Positions 10,116 to 20,046 of a DNA stretch of 64,000 nucleotides are shown here, piece by piece. Source of the DNA: Agrilactobacillus fermenti (GTDB taxonomy: Bacteria; Bacillota; Bacilli; Lactobacillales; Lactobacillaceae). Where the stretch lies: contig NZ_JACGCJ010000003.1 in NCBI RefSeq assembly GCF_021030645.1, positions 1 to 64,000 on the forward strand, given 5' to 3'. The notes beneath the pieces were generated by a model. It searched no databases. It was not told where the DNA came from and was given only the letters and a program-made list of their open reading frames with translations. Made by a program: the position numbers and the translations under genes. The number at the start of each line of letters is the position of its first letter. Position 1 is the first letter of the stretch.

Positions 10116-11414
10116 TTGTTCAAAACATTGAGAGATGCTTTCAAAGTAAAAGAAATTCGTAATCGAATTCTTTTTACTCTGGGCATTTTAATCATTTATC
10201 GTCTAGGTTCCCAAGTGACGGTGCCCGGCGTAAATGCGAAGGCTTTGAACTCGATTGGACAAACCGGCCTGATCTCATTGTTAGATACAGTTAGTGGTGG
10301 CGGTTTGACGAACTATTCCATCTTCTCAATGGGTGTCTCACCATATATCACCGCTCAGATCGTCATTCAATTGTTGCAAATGGATATTGTCCCTAAGTTT
10401 GTCGAATGGAGTAAACAAGGGGAGGTTGGTCGACGAAAGTTGAACCAAGCTACTCGGTACTTAACAATCGTACTTGCTTTCGTACAATCAATTGGGATCA
10501 CGGCTGGCTTTAATGCACTAAGTGGCATTGGGCTAGTTAAAAATCCAGGGCCAAAAACATTTGTCATTATCGGTATCATTTTGACTGGTGGTACAATGTT
10601 ACTAACTTGGATGGGCGAACAAATTACAGATCGAGGTTTAGGTAATGGTATTACCATGATTATTTTTGCCGGTATTATCGCGCGATTACCAAGCGGCTCC
10701 TATCAGTTGTTCCGTGATCAAGTCGTTAATGCAGGTAAGGGTAATCAATGGAAAGGCTATATATTCCTTGTGGTCTTAGTAATTTTAGTTTTGGCTATTA
10801 CACAATTTGTAACTTATGTACAACAGGCTAATCGTAAGATTCCGATTAGATATACACGTCGTGTCGTTGGTGGCGGTAGTGAAAGCTTTCTACCACTAAA
10901 AATCAACGTTGCAGGTGTTATCCCAGTTATCTTTGCTAGTTCGTTTATCGTGACCCCATCCACTATTTTGATGGCGTTTCAAAATAACCACAGTGAAGAT
11001 CACTGGTTCCAAGTTTTGCAAAATGTTTTTAGCATGCAGACGACAACTGGTGCAATCATCTATACGGTTCTCATTGTATTATTTACGTTCTTCTATGCGT
11101 TTGTACAAGTTAACCCTGAGAAGGTTGCTGAAAACTTGCAAAAGCAAGGCAGTTATATTCCAAGTGTTTGGCCTGGTAAAGAGACCGAGAAATATATTTC
11201 TTCAATGTTGATGAAGTTGTCAACAGTAGGTTCTATTTTCCTTGGGGTTATTGCGTTGTTACCACAGTTAGCATCGAATATTTGGGGATTGCCTCAATCA
11301 ATCGGTCTAGGTGGGACAAGTCTCTTAATTGTCGTTCAGGCAGCTATTGAAATGAACCGGCAATTGAGTGGTTTATTGATGAAACGTGAATACGTAGGGT
11401 TTATTAGGAGCTAA
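10116..11414 (+). CDS. secY: Protein translocase channel subunit SecY
   Basis: 432 residues, TTG start directly after the rplO stop; its GAGGTGA site lies inside rplO. Ten membrane helices are expected; the plug region [20 protein letters not shown] and the loop [20 protein letters not shown] are recognisable. SecY with SecE and SecG forms the export channel in the cytoplasmic membrane. No accessory-SecY features (glycosylated adhesin cluster) are nearby, so this is the housekeeping copy. Confidence 0.97.
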   Translation: MFKTLRDAFKVKEIRNRILFTLGILIIYRLGSQVTVPGVNAKALNSIGQTGLISLLDTVSGGGLTNYSIFSMGVSPYITAQIVIQLLQMDIVPKFVEWSKQGEVGRRKLNQATRYLTIVLAFVQSIGITAGFNALSGIGLVKNPGPKTFVIIGIILTGGTMLLTWMGEQITDRGLGNGITMIIFAGIIARLPSGSYQLFRDQVVNAGKGNQWKGYIFLVVLVILVLAITQFVTYVQQANRKIPIRYTRRVVGGGSESFLPLKINVAGVIPVIFASSFIVTPSTILMAFQNNHSEDHWFQVLQNVFSMQTTTGAIIYTVLIVLFTFFYAFVQVNPEKVAENLQKQGSYIPSVWPGKETEKYISSMLMKLSTVGSIFLGVIALLPQLASNIWGLPQSIGLGGTSLLIVVQAAIEMNRQLSGLLMKREYVGFIRS

Positions 11415-11424
11415 GGAGATTTAT

Positions 11425-12081
11425 ATGAATTTAATTTTAATGGGTCTACCTGGTGCCGGCAAAGGTACACAAGCTGAAAGAATTGTAGATACTTATGAAA
11501 TTCCGCATATTTCAACAGGTGATATGTTTCGCGATGCAATCGCTAATCAAACTGAAGTTGGTATGAAAGCTAAATCGTTTATGGACCAAGGCAACTTGGT
11601 TCCTGATGAAATTACCAATGCAATCGTTAAGGAACGATTGAGTCAAGAGGATACAAAGGTTGGTTATATGCTTGATGGTTTTCCAAGAAACATTGACCAA
11701 GCTAACGCATTAGAAACGATTACTGAAGAATTACACAAGCCACTGGATGCTGTCATCAATATTGATGTTGATCCTAAGATCTTAGTTGATCGGCTTTCAG
11801 GCAGATTTATTTGCAAGACTTGTGGGGCAACTTATCATAAGATCTACAATCCTCCAAAAGTTGAAGGTACTTGTGATCGCTGCGGTGGACATGAATTCTA
11901 TCAACGGGAAGACGACAAGCCTGAAACCGTTAAGAATAGATTAGATGTTAACATTAAGATGAATACACCGTTGATCGACTTTTATAAATCACGTGACTTA
12001 CTTTATACCATCAATGGCCAACAAGATATCTCGGATGTGTTTAAAGATATTTCTAAAGTATTGGCAAACCTTACCAAGTAG
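11425..12081 (+). CDS. adk: Adenylate kinase
   Basis: 218 residues. P-loop GLPGAGKGT at 7-15, LID domain with four zinc-binding cysteines (Cys130, Cys133, Cys150, Cys153) and the conserved [10 protein letters not shown] at 80-89. Interconverts ATP + AMP and 2 ADP. The four-cysteine LID is the Gram-positive zinc form. Follows secY as in other Firmicutes; the methionine aminopeptidase gene map, present here in Bacillus, is absent. Confidence 0.97.
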   Translation: MNLILMGLPGAGKGTQAERIVDTYEIPHISTGDMFRDAIANQTEVGMKAKSFMDQGNLVPDEITNAIVKERLSQEDTKVGYMLDGFPRNIDQANALETITEELHKPLDAVINIDVDPKILVDRLSGRFICKTCGATYHKIYNPPKVEGTCDRCGGHEFYQREDDKPETVKNRLDVNIKMNTPLIDFYKSRDLLYTINGQQDISDVFKDISKVLANLTK

Positions 12082-12101
12082 CGTGCCAGCAGGCATACCA
12101 G

Positions 12102-12129
12102 TTGCATTTGATTTGTAATATGGTATACT
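12102..12129 (+). promoter_or_regulatory. Putative internal promoter for infA and the alpha segment
   Basis: TTGCAT (12102-12107), 16-base spacer, TATACT (12124-12129), in the 122-base gap after adk. It would allow infA, rpmJ, rpsM, rpsK, rpoA and rplQ to be transcribed separately from the long upstream operon. Confidence 0.55.
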
Positions 12130-12147
12130 TACTCGGTATGACACGAC

Positions 12148-12175
12148 GGTGAGTGCAAAGGCTCTCGCCATTTTT
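12148..12175 (+). terminator. Hairpin with short T-run in the infA leader
   Basis: GGTGAG (12148-12153) pairs with CTCGCC (12164-12169) and is followed by five T. It stands between the putative promoter and the infA ribosome binding site, so it could be a weak terminator of read-through from adk or an attenuator of infA expression. Confidence 0.4.
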
Positions 12176-12203
12176 ATGCGTTCAGTTTTAAGGAGGATTC
12201 CAC

Positions 12204-12422
12204 TTGGCTAAAGATGATGTAATCGAAGTCGAAGGTAAAGTGATCGACACTTTACCAAACGCAATGTTTAAAGTCGAATTAGAAAATGGTGCAACGATTC
12301 TTGCGCATGTTTCTGGTAAAATCAGAATGCACTATATTCGTATTTTACCTGGAGATCGTGTAACTGTTGAACTGTCACCTTATGATTTGACAAAAGGTCG
12401 AATCACATATCGTTTCAAGTAA
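12204..12422 (+). CDS. infA: Translation initiation factor IF-1
   Basis: 72 residues, TTG start after AAGGAGG. Single OB-fold: [39 protein letters not shown], then [11 protein letters not shown]. Binds the ribosomal A site during initiation. Spaced 32 bases from rpmJ. Confidence 0.97.
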   Translation: MAKDDVIEVEGKVIDTLPNAMFKVELENGATILAHVSGKIRMHYIRILPGDRVTVELSPYDLTKGRITYRFK

Positions 12423-12454
12423 TTAAGCTTCAATTTATTTAAGGAGGATGCAGC

Positions 12455-12571
12455 ATGAAAGTAAGACCATCTGTAAAACCAATGTGTGAACATTGTAAAG
12501 TGATCAAAAGAAAAGGCCGCGTTATGGTTATTTGCTCTGCTAATCCAAAGCACAAACAACGCCAAGGCTAA
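12455..12571 (+). CDS. rpmJ: 50S ribosomal protein L36
   Basis: 38 residues read directly from the sequence: [18 protein letters not shown] onward to KQRQG. Cys11, Cys14, Cys27 and His33 form the zinc site of the C+ form. AAGGAGG lies 8 bases before the ATG. Between infA and rpsM as in all Firmicutes. Confidence 0.96.
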   Translation: MKVRPSVKPMCEHCKVIKRKGRVMVICSANPKHKQRQG

Positions 12572-12596
12572 TCATCAATAAATAGGAGGTGGCAAT

Positions 12597-12962
12597 ATGG
12601 CTCGTATTGCAGGTATTGATTTACCAAAAGATAAACGTATTGTGATCGCGTTAACTTACATTTACGGTATCGGAAACACAACGGCACAAAAGATTTTAGC
12701 TAGTGCTGGTGTGTCTGAAGATGTTCGTACAAGTGATTTAACACCAGATCAAGAAGATAAAATCCGTGCAGAAGTTGATAATTATCGTGTCGAAGGCGAC
12801 TTGCGCCGTGCAGTTAATTTAGACATTAAACGGCTTCAAGAAATTGGATCTTACCGTGGCATGCGTCATCGTCGTGGCTTACCAGTTCGTGGTCAAAACA
12901 CGAAGAATAATGCCCGGACACGTAAAGGCCCTAAGGTTTCTATCGCCGGTAAGAAGAAATAA
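12597..12962 (+). CDS. rpsM: 30S ribosomal protein S13
   Basis: 121 residues; [20 protein letters not shown] and C-terminal [20 protein letters not shown]. Lies in the head of the small subunit, contacting S19 and the P-site tRNA. TAGGAGG precedes the ATG. Confidence 0.97.
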   Translation: MARIAGIDLPKDKRIVIALTYIYGIGNTTAQKILASAGVSEDVRTSDLTPDQEDKIRAEVDNYRVEGDLRRAVNLDIKRLQEIGSYRGMRHRRGLPVRGQNTKNNARTRKGPKVSIAGKKK

Positions 12963-12986
12963 GCATAAAGGAGGGAAATTCCGTTA

Positions 12987-13376
12987 ATGGCAACAAGAAA
13001 ATCATCTCGTAAGCGTCGTGTACGCAAGAATATTGAATCTGGCGTAGCACACATCCATTCTACATTTAATAATACCTTAGTAATGATTACTGACCCTCAA
13101 GGAAACGCTGTTGCATGGTCTTCTGCAGGTGCGCTTGGATTTAAGGGTAGCCGTAAATCAACACCATTTGCTGCACAAATGGCTGCTGAAGCTGCTGCTA
13201 AAGAATCTATGGAGCATGGCATGAAGTCAGTTGAAGTTGCAGTTAAAGGTCCTGGTTCAGGTCGTGAAGCAGCAATTCGTTCTCTTCAAGCTACTGGTTT
13301 AGAAGTTACGGCTATTCGTGACGTTACACCAGTACCCCATAATGGTTCTCGTCCACCAAAACGTCGTCGTGTTTAG
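12987..13376 (+). CDS. rpsK: 30S ribosomal protein S11
   Basis: 129 residues; [20 protein letters not shown] and the C-terminal [18 protein letters not shown]. Platform protein of the small subunit near the mRNA exit. AAGGAGGG precedes the ATG. Confidence 0.97.
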   Translation: MATRKSSRKRRVRKNIESGVAHIHSTFNNTLVMITDPQGNAVAWSSAGALGFKGSRKSTPFAAQMAAEAAAKESMEHGMKSVEVAVKGPGSGREAAIRSLQATGLEVTAIRDVTPVPHNGSRPPKRRRV

Positions 13377-13460
13377 TTGGGTGCGGTTATAGATTGTCAA
13401 TATTATTTCTGAACGTATATCTAATTAACGCCACTCATTTTGAAAGGGGTACTGACAAGA

Positions 13461-14399
13461 ATGATCGAATTTGAAAAGCCAACTATTGCTAAGGTTGATG
13501 AAAGTACAAATTATGGAAAATTTGTTATCGAACCTTTAGAACGTGGATATGGCACGACACTTGGTAATTCACTTAGAAGAATTTTGTTATCTTCATTACC
13601 AGGTGCGGCTGTTTCAAGTATCCAAATCGATGGTGTTTTGCATGAGTTTTCAACAATCGATGGTGTTCTTGAAGATGTCACACAAATTATCTTGAATATC
13701 AAGAAGCTGGCTTTAAAATCACATAGTGAAGAAGAGCGGACAGTTGAGATCGATGTTGAAGGCCCAGCAAAAGTAACTGCAGGGGACATTATCACCGATA
13801 GCGATATTGAAGTGCTAAATCCTGAACAATATATTTGTACTGTAGCTGAAGGTGGCCATTTTCACGTTCGAATGATGGTTAAACAAGGTCGCGGCTATGT
13901 TCCGGCTGATCAGAATAAGTCGGATGATATGCCAATTGGTGTTTTGCCAGTCGATTCTATTTTTACCCCGATTGAACGCGTTAACTATCAAGTTGAGAGT
14001 ACGCGTGTTGGTAAGCGTAATGACTTTGATAAATTAACGCTGGACGTTTGGACAAATGGTTCCATCAATCCTAGAGAGGCTATTAGTTTAGCCGCTAAAA
14101 TTCTGACGGATCATCTTGATATTTTTGTTAATTTAACTGATGAAGCTAAAAATACAGAAGTCATGGTTGAAAAGGAAGAAACTCATAAAGAGAAAATGCT
14201 CGAGATGACAATCGAAGAACTTGATTTGTCTGTTCGTTCATATAATTGTTTGAAACGTGCTGGTATTAATACAGTTCAGGAACTTACAAACAAGACTGAA
14301 GCTGACATGATGAAGGTACGTAATTTGGGTAGAAAGTCGCTTGAAGAAGTTAAAAACAAGCTCTCTGACTTGGGACTTTCACTCAAACAGGAAGATTAA
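13461..14399 (+). CDS. rpoA: DNA-directed RNA polymerase subunit alpha
   Basis: 312 residues. N-terminal dimerisation domain with [20 protein letters not shown] (about 30-49), acidic linker near 235-248, and C-terminal domain with [19 protein letters not shown]. The ATG at 13461 gives the family start [15 protein letters not shown] and follows AAAGGGG; an in-frame TTG at 13440 is less likely. An 84-base gap from rpsK holds a weak promoter-like pair (TTGTCA 13394, TATATC 13416). Confidence 0.97.
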   Translation: MIEFEKPTIAKVDESTNYGKFVIEPLERGYGTTLGNSLRRILLSSLPGAAVSSIQIDGVLHEFSTIDGVLEDVTQIILNIKKLALKSHSEEERTVEIDVEGPAKVTAGDIITDSDIEVLNPEQYICTVAEGGHFHVRMMVKQGRGYVPADQNKSDDMPIGVLPVDSIFTPIERVNYQVESTRVGKRNDFDKLTLDVWTNGSINPREAISLAAKILTDHLDIFVNLTDEAKNTEVMVEKEETHKEKMLEMTIEELDLSVRSYNCLKRAGINTVQELTNKTEADMMKVRNLGRKSLEEVKNKLSDLGLSLKQED

Positions 14400-14420
14400 T
14401 TTCAAAGGAGGGTTCACTAC

Positions 14421-14801
14421 ATGGGTTACCGTAAATTAGGTCGTAATTCTTCACAACGTAAAGCTTTGTTACGTGACTTAACAACTGATTTAATTATCAA
14501 TGAACGCATTGAAACAACAGAAACGCGTGCCAAAGAAATTCGCAAATCTGTTGAAAAAATGATCACTTTAGGTAAACGTGGTGACTTGCATGCTCGTCGT
14601 TTGGCTGCAAGTTTCGTTCGTGACGAAGTTGCTGATATTCGTGAAGAGGAAGACTCAGTCATCGTTCAATCCGCTTTACAAAAACTGTTCAGTGACATTG
14701 CACCTCGTTATACTGATCGTCAAGGCGGATACACACGTATCTTAAAGACACAACCTCGCCGTGGTGACGGTGCGCCAATGGCAATTATTGAATTCGTCTA
14801 A
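14421..14801 (+). CDS. rplQ: 50S ribosomal protein L17
   Basis: 126 residues, [20 protein letters not shown] start. Last gene of the alpha segment; AAAGGAGGG precedes it and a long hairpin terminator follows. L17 lies near the tunnel exit. Confidence 0.97.
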   Translation: MGYRKLGRNSSQRKALLRDLTTDLIINERIETTETRAKEIRKSVEKMITLGKRGDLHARRLAASFVRDEVADIREEEDSVIVQSALQKLFSDIAPRYTDRQGGYTRILKTQPRRGDGAPMAIIEFV

Positions 14802-14827
14802 GGTATTCAATTAAATAATATAAATGG

Positions 14828-14917
14828 ATCATTCCAATTGTGATAGGACGTTATGATGATGGGCAACCTAGTCTAGTTCGAAAGCATCTTTTGATGTTTC
14901 ACAGGAATGATTTTTTT
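14828..14917 (+). terminator. Long branched hairpin terminator after rplQ
   Basis: ATCATTCC (14828-14835) pairs with GGAATGAT (14904-14911), extended by TGTGA/TCACA, and is followed by six T. The roughly 60 bases inside contain further hairpins such as CATC-TTTT-GATG at 14885-14896. This is much longer than an ordinary terminator, so a small RNA or a leader for the following ECF genes is possible. The remaining gap up to 14999 shows no clear promoter. Confidence 0.65.
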
Positions 14918-14999
14918 ATGCATATTTTTACGGCAACAGTGGGTTTTATGATATTATTAACTAAATCACTGTAAAAGCTTAAAGGGATATCTTGTTAAT

Positions 15000-15836
15000 A
15001 TGAATAGTTTAGAAGTACAAAATCTTTATTTCAAATACTCGAGTGAGGCAACAGATTATATTCTTAAAGATATAAATTTTCAAATTGAAGCCGGTGAATG
15101 GGTAGCCATCGTTGGTCATAACGGCAGTGGCAAAAGTACATTGACGAAAAATTTAAACGGTATTTTAGCGCCTACAAAGGGTCGAGTTATCGTTCAGGGT
15201 GTAACTTTGGCTGAAGCAACTGTCTGGGACATTCGCCGTAAAATTGGCATTGTTTTTCAAAATCCTGATAACCAGTTCGTTGGGGCAACTGTAGCAGATG
15301 ATGTCGCTTTTGGACTTGAAAATCGTGCGATGCCTTATGCTGAAATGCATCAACGGGTGCATGACGCCTTGGCGGCTGTGGACATGTTGGCATATGAACG
15401 CCAAGAACCGGCACATTTATCAGGTGGTCAAAAACAACGAGTTGCCCTAGCCGGAATCATTGCGATGGCACCTGATATTATTATTCTTGATGAAGCCACC
15501 AGCATGTTGGATCCTGATGGCCGGAAGCAAGTTATCGCCACTGTCCAACAACTACAAGCACGGCGACATAATACGATCCTTTCTGTGACGCATGATTTGG
15601 AAGAAGCGGCATTAGCCGACCGTGTATTAGTATTAAACAATGGTGAGCTTATTGCCAGCGGGACGCCTTCTAAGGTTTTTTCGCAGCCCAAACTGTTAAA
15701 AAAGATCGGCTTAGATGCACCATTTACGCAACGAATTAAACAGGCCTTGATACATCAAGGATTGAAGCTACCAGACGGATACTTAAATTCAAGTGAGTTG
15801 ATAGAAGCACTATGGACATTGAATTCCAAAATGTGA
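15000..15836 (+). CDS. ecfA1: ECF transporter ATP-binding subunit EcfA1
   Basis: 278 residues. Walker A GHNGSGKST at 39-47, signature LSGGQKQRVALAG, Walker B IIILDEATSMLD, and the EcfA C-terminal domain. With EcfA2 and EcfT it forms the shared energising module for vitamin and metal S-components, located in the cytoplasm against the membrane. The Walker B segment carries ATSMLD, typical of the A1 subunit. Overlaps ecfA2 by 25 bases. Standard placement after rplQ in lactobacilli. Confidence 0.95.
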   Translation: MNSLEVQNLYFKYSSEATDYILKDINFQIEAGEWVAIVGHNGSGKSTLTKNLNGILAPTKGRVIVQGVTLAEATVWDIRRKIGIVFQNPDNQFVGATVADDVAFGLENRAMPYAEMHQRVHDALAAVDMLAYERQEPAHLSGGQKQRVALAGIIAMAPDIIILDEATSMLDPDGRKQVIATVQQLQARRHNTILSVTHDLEEAALADRVLVLNNGELIASGTPSKVFSQPKLLKKIGLDAPFTQRIKQALIHQGLKLPDGYLNSSELIEALWTLNSKM

Positions 15837-16684
15837 GTTATATATATGATGCAAATACTCCAATTGCGAGTGTTGGTTTAAAAAACATCAATTTGACAAT
15901 CAAACAGGGCACATACGCGGCTATTATTGGACATACCGGTAGTGGTAAGTCTACTTTACTGCAGCATCTGAACGCTTTATTGAAGCCCACAACGGGTAAG
16001 GTAAAAATCGAGGATCGTGAAATAACGGCTCAGACGAACAATAAGCGGCTAAAGGAAATTAGACACCGTGTGGGGATTGTTTTTCAATTTGCGGAACATC
16101 AGCTTTTTGAAGAAACAGTTGGCAAAGATATTGCGTTTGGACCGCAAAATTTTGGCGTTTCCGAATCAGACAGTTTAGATTTAGCACATCAAATGTTAGC
16201 TAAAGTTGGCTTAAGTGATGAACTGTTTAATATTTCACCCTTTGATTTATCAGGTGGACAAATGCGGCGAGTAGCAATTGCTGGTGTCTTAGCATTGCAA
16301 CCAGAAGTCTTGGTTCTAGATGAACCTACGGCAGGGTTAGATCCCCAAAGCCGCAAAGACATGATGGCTTTATTTGCACAGTTACATCAGGAACAAGGCA
16401 TTACAATTATTTTGGTAACACATCAAATGGAAGATGTCGCTAATTTTGCAGAGCAAGTCTATGTCTTGGAACAAGGGCAATTAATCCGGACAGGTCATCC
16501 TGAAGATGTTTTCTTTGATGAAACATTTATTCAACAACACCAATTAGGGGTACCGCAAGCAACTAGTTTTGCGCTAAGTTTACGTCAAAGAGGGCTCAAA
16601 CTACCTTCACTGCCGTTAACAGAAGCAGATTTAGTTCAAGCATTAACGACGTATTTTGGAAAAGGGAGCGTCAAACATGAATAA
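15812..16684 (+). CDS. ecfA2: ECF transporter ATP-binding subunit EcfA2
   Basis: 290 residues. Walker A GHTGSGKST, signature LSGGQMRRVAIAG and Walker B VLVLDEPTAGLD. Paralogue of EcfA1 with which it forms an asymmetric ATPase dimer. Starts inside the end of ecfA1, and its last 8 bases overlap ecfT, so the three proteins are probably made in fixed proportion. Confidence 0.95.
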   Translation: MDIEFQNVSYIYDANTPIASVGLKNINLTIKQGTYAAIIGHTGSGKSTLLQHLNALLKPTTGKVKIEDREITAQTNNKRLKEIRHRVGIVFQFAEHQLFEETVGKDIAFGPQNFGVSESDSLDLAHQMLAKVGLSDELFNISPFDLSGGQMRRVAIAGVLALQPEVLVLDEPTAGLDPQSRKDMMALFAQLHQEQGITIILVTHQMEDVANFAEQVYVLEQGQLIRTGHPEDVFFDETFIQQHQLGVPQATSFALSLRQRGLKLPSLPLTEADLVQALTTYFGKGSVKHE

Positions 16685-17471
16685 GATGATCTTAGGGCGT
16701 TATTTACCTGGAGATACTTGGTTACATCGACTCGATCCCCGCACCAAAATCAGCATTAGTTTTTATTTTATTGTTATTATATTTTTCGCTAATAATGTCT
16801 TAAGTTATGCTTTGTTGCTAGCTTTTACCTTTGGTGTGATTTTTAGCTCCGGTATTAATCAGAAATTCTTTTTCAACGGTGTACGTCCGTTATTTCTGTT
16901 AATTCTGATCACCGTCTTTTTTCAGTTATTTCTTACTCGGGGTGGTCATATTTATTGGTCATTTGGACCGTTCGCATTAAGTCAATATGGCATCAGAAGC
17001 AGTATTTACGTATTTTTGAGATTTATGATGATCATTTTGATGTCCACATTATTAATGTTGACGACAGCGCCATTGATGATTGCCGATGCGATTGAATCTT
17101 TATTGAGTCCTTTGAAAAGAATACATTTTCCCATTGATCAGATTGCCTTAATGATTTCATTGGCACTTCGCTTTGTGCCAACATTGATGGACGAAACGAT
17201 CACCATTATGAACGCCCAGCGTGCTCGCGGTGTTGATTTTAGCGATGGTGGATTGATCAAACGAATCAAAGCGATGATTCCGGTATTGATTCCATTATTC
17301 GTCAATACTTTTTCACGTGCAGGTGATTTAGGGACAGCAATGGAGTCAAGAGGTTATAGCGGTGAAGGTGAGCGGACACGTTATCGGAAATTAACCTGGG
17401 CTCGCCGCGATAATATAGCCTGGGCAGTCATGCTACTTTTGACGGGCCTATTATTTATTTTACGAAACTAG
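16677..17471 (+). CDS. ecfT: ECF transporter membrane subunit EcfT
   Basis: 264 residues. Opens MNKMILGRYLPGDTWLHRLD, several membrane helices, and two Ala/Ser-Arg-Gly motifs (QRARGVDF and MESRGYSG) whose arginines couple to the ATPases. The ATG at 16677 follows AAAGGGAG; the frame is open slightly further upstream but that would extend into ecfA2 without a binding site. No S-component gene is adjacent, as usual for group II ECF modules. Confidence 0.94.
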   Translation: MNKMILGRYLPGDTWLHRLDPRTKISISFYFIVIIFFANNVLSYALLLAFTFGVIFSSGINQKFFFNGVRPLFLLILITVFFQLFLTRGGHIYWSFGPFALSQYGIRSSIYVFLRFMMIILMSTLLMLTTAPLMIADAIESLLSPLKRIHFPIDQIALMISLALRFVPTLMDETITIMNAQRARGVDFSDGGLIKRIKAMIPVLIPLFVNTFSRAGDLGTAMESRGYSGEGERTRYRKLTWARRDNIAWAVMLLLTGLLFILRN

Positions 17472-17480
17472 GAGTGCTTT

Positions 17481-18224
17481 ATGACACGTTATAAATTAAC
17501 ACTAGCATATGATGGCACTGATTTTGCAGGCTTTCAGCGTCAGCCTAATCAGCGGACAGTGCAAGGCGTGTTGGAACGGGCTTTGTTCAAAATGACTAAA
17601 GGACAAGCCGTGACTGTCCATGGTTCGGGGCGAACTGATTCAGGGGTCCATGCGCTCGGCCAAGTTGTTCATTTTGATTACCCGGGAAATATTCCGGCGG
17701 TCAATATGTTGCGCGCACTAAATTCTTTAATGCCACTAGATACCGAGATCTTGAAAAGTGAAATTGTCAGTGAAGATTTTCATGCCCGGTTTAGTACACA
17801 AGGTAAACGGTATCTCTACAAAGTGGATCGGGGACGTTACACCAATCCCTTTACGCGACACTATGCCGGACATTATCCATATCCGCTGGACTTAACCCGG
17901 ATTCAAACCGCACTAGCAGATGTGCAGGGAACACATGATTTCACAAGCTTTGCAGCTTCCGGTGGTGTGATCAAGTATAAAGTTCGGACGATTTATGAAG
18001 CAACGATGCTGGATGTTCCTGAGTCAAATCAATTGCACTTTGAGTTTTATGGCAATGGCTTTTTATATAATATGGTGCGTATTTTGGTAGCAACCTTATT
18101 AGAAATCGGTAATGGCCGCCGCGATGTCCACGACTTCTTACGTTTATATGCAGTTAAAGACCGGCAGCAAGCACGGAGCACAGCACCAGCTAGTGGCTTG
18201 TATTTGAAAAAAGTCTACTATTAA
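17481..18224 (+). CDS. truA: tRNA pseudouridine(38-40) synthase
   Basis: 247 residues. Catalytic Asp53 sits in [14 protein letters not shown]; the RYLYKV and [15 protein letters not shown] motifs follow. Modifies the tRNA anticodon arm. Starts 9 bases after ecfT, with GGAG just before, so it is probably cotranscribed with the ECF genes. Confidence 0.96.
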   Translation: MTRYKLTLAYDGTDFAGFQRQPNQRTVQGVLERALFKMTKGQAVTVHGSGRTDSGVHALGQVVHFDYPGNIPAVNMLRALNSLMPLDTEILKSEIVSEDFHARFSTQGKRYLYKVDRGRYTNPFTRHYAGHYPYPLDLTRIQTALADVQGTHDFTSFAASGGVIKYKVRTIYEATMLDVPESNQLHFEFYGNGFLYNMVRILVATLLEIGNGRRDVHDFLRLYAVKDRQQARSTAPASGLYLKKVYY

Positions 18225-18236
18225 CGGGAAAAAGCA

Positions 18237-18265
18237 TTGACTAAGTTATCAATTTTAGGTAGACT
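18237..18265 (+). promoter_or_regulatory. Promoter of rplM-rpsI
   Basis: TTGACT (18237-18242) and TAGACT (18260-18265) with a 17-base spacer, starting 12 bases after the truA stop. Confidence 0.75.
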
Positions 18266-18349
18266 AGTAAACGGTATTGTTTGCCCCACGATAAGCCCCG
18301 GAACTTATTGAGTGTCAAACATCGACTCGAAAAATGGAGGAAAATAATC
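18266..18349 (+). promoter_or_regulatory. Leader of rplM-rpsI, candidate L13 leader
   Basis: An approximately 75-base untranslated leader between a strong promoter and the rplM GGAGG site. Firmicutes rplM operons commonly carry a conserved L13 leader RNA; the position and length fit. I did not verify the consensus secondary structure. Confidence 0.45.
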
Positions 18350-18793
18350 GTGCGTACAACGTATATGGCTAAACCAAGCGAAATTGAACGTAAATGGTAT
18401 GTTGTAGATGCAACTGATATCGCTTTAGGGCGTTTATCTGCTGTTGTGGCTTCAATTTTACGTGGTAAAAATAAACCAACATTCACACCTAACATGGATA
18501 CAGGCGATAACGTGATCGTTATCAATGCTTCTAAGTTAAAATTAACTGGCCGTAAATTTACTGACAAATTGTATCAACACCACAGTAATCATCCAGGTGG
18601 TTTAAAGACCACAACTGCTGGTGAATTGTTAACAAATAATCCAGTTCGTTTAGTTGAAATGTCAATCAAAGGGATGTTACCAAAGAATAGCTTGGGTCAC
18701 CAACAATTCTTAAAGTTACATGTTTATGCAGATGCTGAACACAAACATGAAGCTCAAAAACCCGAAACTTTAGACATCACTAAATTAATTTAA
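18350..18793 (+). CDS. rplM: 50S ribosomal protein L13
   Basis: 147 residues. The GTG at 18350 gives the family start [19 protein letters not shown] and follows GGAGG by 9 bases; the frame is open further upstream into the leader but that is not coding. Contains [20 protein letters not shown] and the C-terminal [20 protein letters not shown]. Early 23S rRNA binder. Sixteen bases before rpsI. Confidence 0.96.
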   Translation: MRTTYMAKPSEIERKWYVVDATDIALGRLSAVVASILRGKNKPTFTPNMDTGDNVIVINASKLKLTGRKFTDKLYQHHSNHPGGLKTTTAGELLTNNPVRLVEMSIKGMLPKNSLGHQQFLKLHVYADAEHKHEAQKPETLDITKLI

Positions 18794-18809
18794 TTAAGGA
18801 GGAATTGTA

Positions 18810-19202
18810 GTGGCTCAAGTATCTTATTCTGGCACAGGCCGTCGTAAAGATTCAGTTGCTCGTGTTCGTCTTGTTCCTGGTTCAGGCAAGATCGTTATGA
18901 ACAATCGCAACGTTGAAGATTATATTCCATATTCAAATTTAATTGCTGATATGAAACAGCCTTTAGACATCACTGAAACTGCTGGTAGTTATGACATTTT
19001 TGTAAATGTTCAAGGTGGCGGTTTCTCTGGTCAAGCTGGTGCAACCCGTCATGGGATTGCTCGTGCTTTACTAGATGTTGATCCTGATTTTCGTGGTCCT
19101 TTGAAACGTGCAGGCATGTTAACTCGTGACCCTCGTATGAAAGAACGTAAGAAACCAGGTCTTAAGAAAGCTCGTAAAGCATCACAATTTTCAAAACGTT
19201 AA
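18810..19202 (+). CDS. rpsI: 30S ribosomal protein S9
   Basis: 130 residues, GTG start after [27 protein letters not shown] near the start and a basic C-terminal tail ending SQFSKR whose last arginine reaches the P-site tRNA in S9. Second gene of the rplM operon, followed by a clear terminator. Confidence 0.97.
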   Translation: MAQVSYSGTGRRKDSVARVRLVPGSGKIVMNNRNVEDYIPYSNLIADMKQPLDITETAGSYDIFVNVQGGGFSGQAGATRHGIARALLDVDPDFRGPLKRAGMLTRDPRMKERKKPGLKKARKASQFSKR

Positions 19203-19226
19203 TATCTTTTATATCAACGCTCTTGG

Positions 19227-19256
19227 CACTTTCCAATCTTTGGAAAGTGTTTTTTT
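19227..19256 (+). terminator. Rho-independent terminator of rplM-rpsI
   Basis: Ten-base stem (CACTTTCCAA, 19227-19236, with TTGGAAAGTG, 19240-19249), three-base loop, then seven T. A small TTGTAC/GTACAA inverted repeat overlaps its end (19256-19273). The rest of the gap to 19432 holds only an extended -10 like TGCTATACT at 19402. Confidence 0.9.
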
Positions 19257-19432
19257 GTACAATTAGGTACAAAGGACTTCTAAAAATTACGAGGTATGGA
19301 CATGCAAGACGTATAAGTAAATAATAACTCTATTTCATCAAAAGGCTTTAACCTTATGTCTATTCAATCGATCACTTTAGATATAAAAGTGTGGTGCTTT
19401 TTGCTATACTCAAATGCAAAGGATGATGATGA

Positions 19433-19921
19433 ATGGCAAATCTAATTATTATACGTGGCAATTCTGCGAGTGGGAAAACAACCACTGCCAAGTTGATACA
19501 AAAGCATCTGGGTTCAAAGACATTATTGATTTCCCAAGATGTCGTTCGACGCGAGATGTTAGCGACCAATGATCGTGCTGGCAATTTGTCGATTAACTTA
19601 ATACAAGAGATAGCTGCTTATGGGCTCGCACATTGTCAAAATACGATCATTGAGGGTATCCTTTCTAAGGAGGTTTATGGACAGATGTTGTGCCAACTTG
19701 TGCGTTCAGCAGATCATACACAGGCCTATTACTATGATTTGCCTTTTGAAGAAACTGTCCAGCGACACCAAGGCCGCGCTAAAATTGCTGAATTTGGTGA
19801 AGCGGAATTAAAACGTTGGTGGTTGTCTCACGACACTTTGGATATTCCAGAAGAAAAAGTGATCCCACAAATTTGGCAACAAACAAAGATTGTCCAATGG
19901 ATTTTAGAGCGGATTCCTTGA
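19433..19921 (+). CDS. P-loop kinase-like ATPase (AAA_33/zeta-toxin-like fold)
   Basis: 162 residues with Walker A GNSASGKTT at 9-17 and a following SQDVVRREML segment that resembles the nucleoside/antibiotic-phosphotransferase type P-loop kinases. The end is rich in Trp (RWWLSHDTLD). Such stand-alone proteins are widespread in lactobacilli and usually annotated as AAA-family ATPase or kinase; the substrate is unknown. No antitoxin gene is adjacent, which argues against a zeta toxin system. A weak GGATG site precedes the ATG. Confidence 0.7.
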   Translation: MANLIIIRGNSASGKTTTAKLIQKHLGSKTLLISQDVVRREMLATNDRAGNLSINLIQEIAAYGLAHCQNTIIEGILSKEVYGQMLCQLVRSADHTQAYYYDLPFEETVQRHQGRAKIAEFGEAELKRWWLSHDTLDIPEEKVIPQIWQQTKIVQWILERIP

Positions 19922-20046
19922 AAAAATAGTAAGATAAAAGACGGCCCATTTAAGTGATTCCCTGTTTAAGTAAGGGTGCTATTTTTGGCGCAAAATAAAC
20001 AAATCTAATTGCAAGTTTGAAATTGAGATATTAGGGAGCAAAATTG

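Noticed and set aside
19433-19921. Reading the P-loop kinase as a zeta-toxin
   Set aside because: No epsilon-type antitoxin gene is adjacent, and stand-alone AAA_33 kinases are common in lactobacilli.
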